Shown here piece after piece: positions 37,282-46,130 of a stretch of 64,000 bases of DNA (positions are counted from its first letter, which is position 1; each line of letters begins with the position of its first letter). The notes beneath the pieces were generated by a model. The model did not search any database, had not been told where the DNA came from, and was given only the letters and a program-made list of their open reading frames with translations. Position numbers and translations under genes: made by a program. The stretch comes from Debaryomyces hansenii CBS767 (lineage: Eukaryota; Ascomycota; Pichiomycetes; Serinales; Debaryomycetaceae): positions 1,054,001 through 1,118,000 of the forward strand of contig NC_006044.2 in the NCBI RefSeq assembly GCF_000006445.2, in the 5' to 3' direction.

Positions 37282-38595
37282 ATGTCTAAAAGAATTGTCG
37301 TGACAGGTCTTGGGCTAGTAACACCATTGGGAGTTGGGGTAAAGTCATCATGGGCTAATCTTATTGCAAACAAGAGTGGATTGATTTCAACAACTACGTT
37401 ACCGGATTATGAATCGGCCGGGTGGGATAAAATACCATCGAAAGTTGTAGGTAAAGTCCCACAAGGCCCAATTACTGAAGGAAAATGGACTTCGACGGAT
37501 CATTTTGAAAAAGGAGAAGCAAGAAGGTTTGCATTGTTTTCACAATACGGCCTCGTTGCTACAGAAGAAGCGTTGAAGGATGCTAATTGGTTTCCGCAAA
37601 GTGAAGAGGAACAGAATTATACCGGGGTAGCTGTGGGAAGTGGAATAGGTTCATTCGAAGATGTATATGAAAACTCTGTGAATTTTTCACAATCTGGATA
37701 TAAAAAGGTTCAACCATTATTCGTACCTAAAATATTGACTAATATGGCTGCTGGGAATATATCTATAAAGTATGGATTAAAGGGCCCTAATCATTCAGTT
37801 TCAACAGCATGCGCTACAGGTTTACATTCCATAGGAGATGCATATAATTTTATTAAAAACGGCTATGCGAAGGTTATGGTTGCAGGTGGAACTGAAGCCA
37901 CCATTCATCCATTGGCATTAGCTGGTTTTGCAAGAGCCAAGTCAGTTGTGACGAATTATAATGATGATCCAACAAAAGCATCTAGACCATTTGACAAAGA
38001 TAGAAGTGGATTCGTATTATCAGAGGGATGCGGGATGATGATTTTAGAAGAGCTTGACCATGCTTTGAATAGAGGCCTCACAGAGAAGGATATATATGGA
38101 GAAATCAAAGGGTATGGTTTATCGGGAGATGCAAATCATATTACCGCTCCACGCGAAGATGGTGATGGTGCTTACAGAGCTATGACGATGGCCTTGAAAT
38201 TTGCCGGAGTATCACCAGAGGAAGTTGATTACGTCAATGCTCATGCTACGTCTACAGTAATAGGGGATAGATCAGAGAATAATGCAATTGCAGAATTATT
38301 TAAAAATAATAACAATTTATCTGTATCATCCACCAAGTCGTCAATTGGTCATTTATTGGGAGCAGCCGGAGCCGTTGAGCTGATATTTACGGTCAAAACT
38401 ATAAAGGAGAATATGATGCCACCATCTTTAAACTTGGATAATATTGGTGGTCATGAAGACGACGACTCATCTATGTTTAACAAGTTTGATTACATTCCGA
38501 ATGAAAGCAAACAGAAGCAAGCTAATTACTCCCTTTGTAATTCCTTTGGGTTTGGTGGGACCAATAGTTCATTATGTTTAAGCAAGTACAAGTAG
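37282..38595 (+). CDS. CEM1: Mitochondrial beta-ketoacyl-ACP synthase Cem1
   Basis: A 437-residue type II fatty-acid condensing enzyme (KAS II/FabF type) of mitochondria, feeding lipoic acid synthesis and respiration. The catalytic triad is intact: C177 (STACATGLH), H321 (VNAHATST) and H357 (SSIGHLLGAAGAVE). SFGFGGTNSSL closes the active site. The N-terminus is short (MSKRIVVTGLGLVTPLG), so the presequence is minimal or internal. Codon 367 (nt 38380-38382) is CTG at a position that is Ser in E. coli FabF (GAVES), supporting CTG-to-Ser decoding. Confidence 0.93.
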   Translation: MSKRIVVTGLGLVTPLGVGVKSSWANLIANKSGLISTTTLPDYESAGWDKIPSKVVGKVPQGPITEGKWTSTDHFEKGEARRFALFSQYGLVATEEALKDANWFPQSEEEQNYTGVAVGSGIGSFEDVYENSVNFSQSGYKKVQPLFVPKILTNMAAGNISIKYGLKGPNHSVSTACATGLHSIGDAYNFIKNGYAKVMVAGGTEATIHPLALAGFARAKSVVTNYNDDPTKASRPFDKDRSGFVLSEGCGMMILEELDHALNRGLTEKDIYGEIKGYGLSGDANHITAPREDGDGAYRAMTMALKFAGVSPEEVDYVNAHATSTVIGDRSENNAIAELFKNNNNLSVSSTKSSIGHLLGAAGAVELIFTVKTIKENMMPPSLNLDNIGGHEDDDSSMFNKFDYIPNESKQKQANYSLCNSFGFGGTNSSLCLSKYK

Positions 38596-38794
38596 AAAGT
38601 GTTGTACAAAAAAGAAAACCTTGCTTCCATTATATATCCTTTGACAGTGAAACTAAATAGTAATCAATAATAAATATTACGTCAGAGTCGCCTGAATATT
38701 TGAGTATTTAAATATTTTATATTTGATGTACAGTTGCTAAGTAAATGAGAGTAGTGATATAACATCACTATAAATAATACAATTCTAAATGTTA

Positions 38795-40852
38795 CTAACA
38801 TTGATGAAGCAAAGAATTTTTGGGCCAGTCGTATCCAGTATCTTCCCATGATGTGAGATTGGTATTTTGGTATGCCTTTGGGTGGGTCTCAATGTAGTTG
38901 GAGGTTGGATAATCATCCGGATCACAACTTACATTGATGGCATCTTCTGGCTGGTAAACTCTGACATGATCAACACGCATGGTAAGTGGGAAATGCAAAG
39001 CGTTCCAGTCGATATAAGCCCAGTTATTGGAGATACCAAAATTCATAACCAATGACATTGGTTCTTTAGACATCAATCTACGCCCCACATTTCCATTCGG
39101 TCCTAAGGCATAAGCATGAACGGTCAATGTTGGATCCTCACCGACATGCCATGTCAAATATCCATCATCGTCATCATTTAAATATTCATATCCATAGGTC
39201 TGGAAATTATGTTCATTGTCACCTTCAGAATACCACGACACGTTCAAGGTCGTTGTACCAGAAACTGCTTGTTGCAATGGACCACCCGTATAAGTGTTCA
39301 AAGTTGTGACCGAATCATTATGAATTGATACGAAATTATAATCAGGATAATACCAGATATCAAATGGAGCAATTTGCATCGATTGTGACGCCACACCAAC
39401 ACCTACATCAGTACTAACTTCACCTTCAAGAACATCATATTCTGGACAACCTCTTCCTTTACCTGGACTAGGATGATCCTCCCCAGAACAAGTACATTTA
39501 TTTAATCTCTGACCTGGCAAGTACGAAATTCCATCAGGAGATGATTGGTTTGCAGTAATACCGGCATCACACGAGTCGTACGTGTATGGCCATACACCTT
39601 CAGTAGTCGCCATGTATCCAGGACGACCTAAATTACCCATAGACCATAAACCTGGCCACAATCCAGACACATTACCGTACCCTGGTAGTCTGGCAGAAAA
39701 TTCTAAGTACCCTTGGGTAAAGCACATTTTATTCCAACTTTGGACCATACCAGATCTGTAAAACACATCATGATTCTTGTATGCATCCATTCTCAAGTTC
39801 AAGGTACCATTGGCAGTCGTCACAGCATCTGGATCATAGTATTCTAAATCCATGGTACCACCGTACCAAAGATCTGCAGCTTGGAAAAATTGATCGTCAC
39901 CTTCGTAGAAGGTTCTACCTTCTGCATTAAATTCATCGGAAAAAACTAACTTCCACGTTTCACCCTTGGAAGTCTTTTTAGTTAAAGCTTCTGCGGGAGT
40001 ATCTGGATCAACCAAATCTGTCCTAATAGCACTCAAAAGGGGATAATGGTACGATGTCAAAATCTCGTAGCTCTCAGGAGTATAAGGCTCGGTAACACCA
40101 GAATATGTCAACACAGGTAACAAGATGAACACAACAATAGCTCCCACTACCAAGAAAATTACCCCTATTAACCCACCCAACGATCTTCTATCCATATTCT
40201 TTAAATCGTGAATGAATCTGTTCTTATCGTACGCTGCGTCCTCGATGGGATCTGGGTTGTGTAAATAATCATCCGGTTCCTTTTCGTCTATATGTAAAGG
40301 AAATGACGATGCAGGGTATCCTCCGAAAGGACTGAAGTCAGTTCCCGGTAAAAACGGGTTGGTAGACTTATTAGAAATTGACGAATCGTCATCCGACTTA
40401 CGCGTGCTCTGGTGGTTCTGTTGGAGGTTGTTGGAACTACCGAACATGTTCGATGAAAGTGAGGTCGAAGATACCACTCTCGAGCCCGCCATAGATGGAT
40501 ATCTGTCGTATTCTGACGGTACTTGGATGTTCTGCGACGAGTCCCCGTTAGGGATCCCCAAAGAGTTCCGAAGCCCTGTAGTATCGTCTTGGGAGTCTTC
40601 GTGGGACAACAAATTGGATGTGGTTCCATTTTGTGAGTAATACCCATTGAAAGTGTTGAAGGCACCTCCGTAATTAGGGTCATTTAAATGGCGGTTCATC
40701 TGGTTATAATCTGCCAGTTGACTCGAAGATGACGGTTGATTCAGCTCAAATGAGCTCTCATCGTCTATTGGGGAAGCAAACGGGTTTTCCACCTCTGGGT
40801 TTCCCTGGTTAGCGTCATTTGGCGTATTATACGTTAAATCCCTTTGTGCCAT
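38795..40852 (-). CDS. KRE6: KRE6/SKN1 beta-1,6-glucan synthesis protein, copy A
   Basis: A 685-residue type II membrane protein of the Kre6/Skn1 family, needed for beta-1,6-glucan of the wall. Cytosolic Ser/Asn-rich N-terminus (1-220) starts MAQRDLTYNTP; TM at about 225-248; lumenal GH16-like domain from about 300. The GH16 catalytic signature ExDxxE is EYDVLE (E471, D473, E476). WYSEGDNEHNFQTYGYEY and NFGISNNWAYIDW are family motifs. Copy A has a Cys (GCPEYD) two residues before E471 where the other copies have Ala. The choice between KRE6 and SKN1 cannot be made. First of five minus-strand copies; convergent with CEM1. Confidence 0.93.
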   Translation of the reverse strand: MAQRDLTYNTPNDANQGNPEVENPFASPIDDESSFELNQPSSSSQLADYNQMNRHLNDPNYGGAFNTFNGYYSQNGTTSNLLSHEDSQDDTTGLRNSLGIPNGDSSQNIQVPSEYDRYPSMAGSRVVSSTSLSSNMFGSSNNLQQNHQSTRKSDDDSSISNKSTNPFLPGTDFSPFGGYPASSFPLHIDEKEPDDYLHNPDPIEDAAYDKNRFIHDLKNMDRRSLGGLIGVIFLVVGAIVVFILLPVLTYSGVTEPYTPESYEILTSYHYPLLSAIRTDLVDPDTPAEALTKKTSKGETWKLVFSDEFNAEGRTFYEGDDQFFQAADLWYGGTMDLEYYDPDAVTTANGTLNLRMDAYKNHDVFYRSGMVQSWNKMCFTQGYLEFSARLPGYGNVSGLWPGLWSMGNLGRPGYMATTEGVWPYTYDSCDAGITANQSSPDGISYLPGQRLNKCTCSGEDHPSPGKGRGCPEYDVLEGEVSTDVGVGVASQSMQIAPFDIWYYPDYNFVSIHNDSVTTLNTYTGGPLQQAVSGTTTLNVSWYSEGDNEHNFQTYGYEYLNDDDDGYLTWHVGEDPTLTVHAYALGPNGNVGRRLMSKEPMSLVMNFGISNNWAYIDWNALHFPLTMRVDHVRVYQPEDAINVSCDPDDYPTSNYIETHPKAYQNTNLTSWEDTGYDWPKNSLLHQC

Positions 40853-41411
40853 GATCCAAGTCTAATCTATGTTTAATCTAGCGAATGTATCTCCTTTAAG
40901 CTGCAAAATCCAATACTCTCTACCCTGAATAGCACAACTACTTTAAACTAATGGGACTTGCTATATTATCCTTCCAAGATACCTAATATAAGGATCATTT
41001 CATCACTTCCAAGACATTTGTGTTCTAAGAACTGGTACTAAATGGCTATGCAATTTTTAATTGAGCCACACACGTATCCTTTTTCATAAGAAATTTCCAC
41101 GCATAAAAGAAGAAAAATTTCGTGTCTTTGTGTCCACAGGAGTAAGCACCTTTTGCATTGAATCAATGGGCCTCTGTTGGCATATTGGTACAAGAAAATG
41201 TTGGAGGAAACAGGGGCGCAACAGGCCAAGACTACTTGGCAAAATCATCATATTTGGAGATTTTTCACAGCGTGTAGACATTTATCAGTAGAATAAAGAC
41301 CGAGATATTACTTTTTTGCAATGATGTATAGGATAGGATAGGATATTGGAATAATGGGTGGATAAAACAAGTGGAATAAAGTCCAGATGAGTTTATGCAG
41401 ATTTCAGATGT
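40853..41411. promoter_or_regulatory. Promoter of KRE6 copy A, 3' flank of copy B
   Basis: No gene. The region about 190 bp upstream of copy A (near 41040) has only a weak match to the motif shared by the other copies. A short ATAGG tandem repeat is near 41326-41343. Confidence 0.4.
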
Positions 41412-43451
41412 TCAGCTACATTTATGAACAAGTGAATTTTTGGGCCAGTCGTATCCAGTATCTGCCCATGATGTGAGATTGTTGTCTTGGTAAGCCTTTG
41501 GGTGGGTCTCAATGTAGTTAGAGGTTGGATAATCATCGGGGTCACAACTTACATTGATAGCATCTTCTGGCTGGTATATTCTGACATGATCAATACGCAT
41601 GGTAAGCGGGAAGTGCAAAGCGTTCCAGTCGATATAAGCCCAGTTATTGGAGATACCAAAATTCATAACCAATGACATTGGTTCCTTGGACATTAACCTA
41701 TGCCCGATGTTTCCGTTGGGCCCCAAAGCTTTCGAATGAACAGTGACAGTAGGATCCATTCCAACATACCATGTCAAATATCCATCGTCATCATCATTCA
41801 AATATTCATACCCATAGGTCTGGAAATTATGTTCATTGTCACCTTCGGAATACCACGACACGTTCAAGGTCGTTGTCCCAGAAACTGCTTGTTGTAATGG
41901 ACCACCCGTATAAGTGTTCATAGTTGTGACCGAATCATTATGAATTGATACGAAATTATAGTCAGGATAATACCAGATATCAAATGGAGCAATTTGCATC
42001 GATTGTGACGCCACACCAACACCTACATCAGTACTAACTTCACCTTCAAGAACATCATATTCTGGAGCACCTCTTCCTTTACCTGGACTAGGATGATCCT
42101 CCCCAGAACAGGTACATTTGCTTAATCTTTGACCTGGCAAATATGAAATACCATCAGGAGATGATTGGTTTGCAGTAATACCGGCATCGCACGAGTCATA
42201 TGTATATGGCCAGACACCTTCACTTGTTGACATGTATCCTGGACGAGCTAAATTACCAATAGACCATAAACCTGGCCACAATCCAGATACATTACCATAA
42301 CCAGGCAATCTGGCAGAATATTCAAGTAACCCTTGGGTAAAGCACATTTTATTCCAAGTTTGAACCATACCAGATCTGTAAAACAAATCATGATTCTTGT
42401 ATGCATCCATTCTCAAGTTCAAGGTACCATTTGCAGTCGTCACAGCATCTGGGTCATAGTATTCTAAATCCATGGTACCACCGTACCAAAGATCTGCAGC
42501 TTGGAAAAATTGATCATCACCTTCGTAAAACGTTCTACCTTCCGCATTAAATTCTTCAGAGAACACCAACTTCCATGTATCTCCGGTGGCAGTTTTTCTA
42601 GTTAAGGCAGTTTCAGGAGTGTCTGGATCAACCAAATCGGTTCTGATAGCACTCAAAAGAGGATAATGGTACGATGTCAAAATCTCGTAGCTCTCAGGAG
42701 TATAAGGCTCGGTAACACCAGAATATGTCAATACGGGCAACAAGATAAACACAACAATAGCTCCTAACAACATAAAGACAACTCCTAGCAACCCACCCAA
42801 CGATCTTCTGTCCATATGCTTTAAATCGTGAATGAATCTGTTCTTGTCATATGCTGCATCCTCTACGGGATTTGGGTTGTGTAAATAGTCGTCCGGTTCC
42901 TTTTCGTCTATATGTAAAGGAAATGACGATGCAGGGTATCCTCCGAAAGGACTGAAGTCGGTTCCAAGCAAAAATGGGTTGGCAGACTTATTAGAAATTG
43001 ACGAATCGTCATCCGACCTACGCGTGCTCAGTTGATTCTGCTGGATGTTGTTGGGGCTAGTGATCATGTTGGATGAAAGTGATGTCGACGACACCACTCT
43101 TGAGCCCGCCATAGACGGATATCTGTCGTATTCTGGAGGCATCAGGGACGATTGAAATGCTGCATTTCCCGTATTCTCCATGCTAGGTGATCCTTCTTTC
43201 GATAACAAGTTCGATGTGGTGCCGTTTTGTGAGTAATACCCGTTATAACTATCAAAAGTCCCTCCGTATTGAGGATCGTTCAAATGAGTATTCATTTGGT
43301 CAAAGTCGTTCAACTGACTCGAAGATGATTCCCGACTCAGTTCAAATGAAATATCATCATCATCATTAGGCGAAACAAACGGGTTTGCTACGCTTGCACC
43401 CCGTTCGTTGGCTTCACTAGGAGTATTATACGTCAAATCTCTGTGGACCAT
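41412..43451 (-). CDS. KRE6: KRE6/SKN1 family protein, copy B
   Basis: A 679-residue paralogue of copy A with the same order: cytosolic N-terminus, TM (about 218-241), GH16-like lumenal domain with EYDVLE. The start is set at the ATG giving MVHRDLTYNTP, aligned with the other copies; a TTG 15 bp upstream only extends the frame. The C-terminus ends SLVHKCS, one residue longer than the others. Large tracts are nearly identical to copy A (for example 41856-42065 with 39225-39434), and one tract (about 42060-42190) is identical to copy E. A TGTAAGGAT motif lies 192 bp upstream. Confidence 0.92.
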   Translation of the reverse strand: MVHRDLTYNTPSEANERGASVANPFVSPNDDDDISFELSRESSSSQLNDFDQMNTHLNDPQYGGTFDSYNGYYSQNGTTSNLLSKEGSPSMENTGNAAFQSSLMPPEYDRYPSMAGSRVVSSTSLSSNMITSPNNIQQNQLSTRRSDDDSSISNKSANPFLLGTDFSPFGGYPASSFPLHIDEKEPDDYLHNPNPVEDAAYDKNRFIHDLKHMDRRSLGGLLGVVFMLLGAIVVFILLPVLTYSGVTEPYTPESYEILTSYHYPLLSAIRTDLVDPDTPETALTRKTATGDTWKLVFSEEFNAEGRTFYEGDDQFFQAADLWYGGTMDLEYYDPDAVTTANGTLNLRMDAYKNHDLFYRSGMVQTWNKMCFTQGLLEYSARLPGYGNVSGLWPGLWSIGNLARPGYMSTSEGVWPYTYDSCDAGITANQSSPDGISYLPGQRLSKCTCSGEDHPSPGKGRGAPEYDVLEGEVSTDVGVGVASQSMQIAPFDIWYYPDYNFVSIHNDSVTTMNTYTGGPLQQAVSGTTTLNVSWYSEGDNEHNFQTYGYEYLNDDDDGYLTWYVGMDPTVTVHSKALGPNGNIGHRLMSKEPMSLVMNFGISNNWAYIDWNALHFPLTMRIDHVRIYQPEDAINVSCDPDDYPTSNYIETHPKAYQDNNLTSWADTGYDWPKNSLVHKCS

Positions 43452-43642
43452 GATTTTTTCGGGCAACGAAGTTAATAAAGCGAATGATGATTTTCTTTAG
43501 GTCTACTAATACGAAAAACCAGAGCGTAAATAGTCCGACTTTCTCAGAATCCTAAGTTAACAGTGGGATCAAAAAAGTTCTTTTATTCAAAATAAATGGG
43601 AACAGAAGTGGTTTTATTCCAGAGAAGCTTTTTTTTCACTGG

Positions 43643-43657
43643 TGTAAGGATTTAGAT
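43643..43657 (-). promoter_or_regulatory. Shared KRE6-cluster promoter motif, copy B
   Basis: TGTAAGGATTT on the plus strand, 192 bp before the copy B ATG. Matches the TGTANGGAT core found at the same distance in copies D, E and F. Confidence 0.4.
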
Positions 43658-45035
43658 TCAATATGCTGTGTTTTATTATGGGTGTTAAGGTGTATATGCA
43701 GCACGTTATAAATAAAATATGCATAATCTGCGACTTTGACATGGCTGTGTCTTCCCTAAAAAACCTTTTTTTTGATGGTGTACTGATGAAATCAAAATCT
43801 TTCTATTCATTTTATTTAGCACGATGGTATGCTATAATCTCTCCCACCATCAAGTCATCCAAGAATATATACCAATATTGAGTAGACAGTGGATGTAGTA
43901 GGAGATATTTGATCTACATGTCATTGACTGAAGAGACTTGTAAGGTGCTATTATGACACTTATTACTGCAGCAAGCAAGAATCGACACACAGAGAAGCGT
44001 GTCTTTGAGGCTAAGTACCAGGTCCTCTTGTAATAAATTCGCCCCTTCGACAATAATGTGTATTTACCATCTATCCACGGCAAAATTCAAAATTCGCGAT
44101 AGTTTTGGATCAAACAATAGAGCAGTTACAAAATCATTTGCAGAAACACTTGCCTGGGCCTTTGGCTGCATTCTTACGAACGAACCTGGTGTGTATGAAC
44201 CGACAGAATAGCCTACCTTGATTATTGGATCATTGTAAGCTTGTGAAATCTAACTGTATTCGGACCTATGTTGTTGCTTGGCAAATTTTCTATAATTAAA
44301 CACATGGAACTCGTCAAAATATTGATGCATTATACTGTTATTATGAATTGTTCATAGAAGAACACATTGATCATAGTTTAATGTGGACTTACTGCCATCT
44401 GTATGTCTTTTTGTCAAATTCTATTCATACGCACTAATTCTCGACAGTTTTTTTTCTTAACAGACCTTTTACCATTGCAGTTCAAACAGCTGCTTTTATG
44501 TCGCACGGGGGCTTCTTTCTAGTGAAAGATGGATAAAATCACGTGATGGTTCCATAATATTGTAATTATGATAAAGGTCGTGTGAATACCTGAAATATGT
44601 AGGGAAGAATACTTATGTATTAGTATTATAGATATACTGGTCTTATATATCAATATTGGTTACTATAGAAATAGTTAAGTGATCGATCTACCTATCGATG
44701 ACTTTTTAGGGTAGTCTTAATTAAGTATATTCTGCTTAATTGCTGTTCGTTAATTAGAAAATTCATCTTCTTCTTGGAGATTCATTCCTAATTTATATTC
44801 TTGTTTCGTTTCAACTCATTAAGATTATTCCCATATCCTCTTATGACTATCAATATCACTAGCATGACTATTTATGGTTCTTACAATGATTTGTTTCAGA
44901 ATCTTTATAGATTCTGATAGTGACACAAAACCAACACATAATTAACCCGGTCACTAACCTGGCCAATTCAATTCCTATAACCACCTTGTAAACTAGAAAG
45001 ATAAATGAATTGCTCAAGTATGTAGGTCGTAACAT
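43658..45035. other. Intergenic region with probable solo LTR
   Basis: Apart from the LTR candidate at 44558-44936 there is a TCACGTGA (44539-44546) and several short frames without features. Confidence 0.4.
44558..44936 (-). mobile_element. Candidate solo LTR with 5-bp target duplication
   Basis: Read on the minus strand the element begins TGTTGGTTTTGTG, the usual Ty1/copia-type LTR start, and the other end is a near-inverted match (TATTG on the plus strand, one change from TGTTG). It is flanked on both sides by CATAA (44553-44557 and 44937-44941), as expected for a 5-bp target-site duplication. Length is 379 bp, typical for yeast LTRs. Inside are a TATAAAT-like sequence and a perfect 8-bp hairpin (44897-44916). 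No internal gag-pol or second LTR is in the window. Identity to a known family was not checked. Confidence 0.5.
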
Positions 45036-45581
45036 TCAGCTACATTCATAACGAAGCGAATCTCCCAAGAGTGCGTTTCTTTTTCTTCGATGTGCAATAT
45101 ATCTACCAGGCGAATTGAAAACTTTGGGTGGTAATGGCTTGCTTTACACTTTCGAATCATCCTGTTGCGGAAACATCTTCTGAAAATTGCGTAGGATCCT
45201 CCGAAGTATTGTACAAATGTGATGAAGGTGGACCCGACGATATCTCCTTGAAACAGGCTATATATGGGTATCTATCATACTCTATTTGCAGTCAAGTATC
45301 TTGTGAACCTATACCATTTATTACTTGTGTTGAACTGTTACGATATCACCTTTCTCAATTGAGCCTTCATTCTATGACAAGTCCGCCTCGGTATCATGTA
45401 AGGACTAATACTCTTAGTCTATTATCGACGCTTAAGCAGAACTACCTCTACGCATCTCTTGCTTGTTGACATCCACCTCTTTCGAATCATCTTCACCGAG
45501 ATGAGTAAGCGCGCATTCTATCTCAGAAACTTTATTATTCATCCAAGTAGGAGAATGAGACGTCAAGTCCTTTTTTGCCAT
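45036..45581 (-). pseudogene. Relic of a sixth KRE6/SKN1 gene, internally deleted
   Basis: The minus strand from 45581 reads MAKKDLTSHSP, matching the common start M(A)xxDLTYNTP, but the frame stops after 49 codons (TAA at 45432-45434). Further on, in another frame, EYDRYPYIACFKEISS (nt 45282 downward) matches EYDRYPSMAGSRVVSS of the intact copies and stops at 45157-45159. Near 45036-45060 the sequence TTATGAATGTAGCTGAA matches the copy B 3' end TCATAAATGTAGCTGAA. The membrane segment and the whole GH16 domain are missing. So both gene ends survive around a roughly 1.5-kb deletion, with frameshifts and stops. Some plus-strand frames here are only shadows of it. Confidence 0.75.
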
Positions 45582-46130
45582 GTTTCATTGTCAATCTACT
45601 CTTCTGTCATAATTTTCAATTCAATTCAAATCCTAGATTTGCTTGTGTAATAATATCACCTACTAGAATGATTAATTTGTACTCCAATGGATGGATGAGC
45701 GGATATTTATGGTTCTTTACTTTTTATTTACAATATAATCAGTAGATAAGAGTACGGCTATAAGAATTTGACACCACTATGCAGGGTATTTCTCCTAACT
45801 TGGCTACTTTTTAGGAACATATTGACAGGTATACTAAGCAGCTACTATTGTCATTTGGGTTGCAGAAACCTGTGGATACCCTTATACGAATGGGGATGAC
45901 ATGTTTTAAACTTTTCTGAAAAAATGTATGGGCTTAAATTTGCGACGTCCGTATCGCTTTTAGATGGGCCTTGTATGTAGGTGGACTATACGTTTTTGGT
46001 GCCAAGATCGTTTAGATTTTATATTTGGAATTATTTTGTCATAATTCGTGAAAGATTTACGCATGCATTAATTGATATAAAAGACCAACGTTATTGTAAA
46101 TTTTAGTTTCAATCTCTAGCACACTGCAAA
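45582..46130. other. Promoter region of the YOR1-like gene
   Basis: Between the divergent KRE6 relic and the transporter. AT-rich, no further gene. No classical pleiotropic-drug-response element was recognised. Confidence 0.35.

Noticed and set aside
45128..45650. 113- and 63-codon plus-strand frames
   Set aside because: The first is the reverse-strand shadow of the KRE6 relic, as its AIYGYLSYSI matches the same shadow in intact copies; the second has no features.
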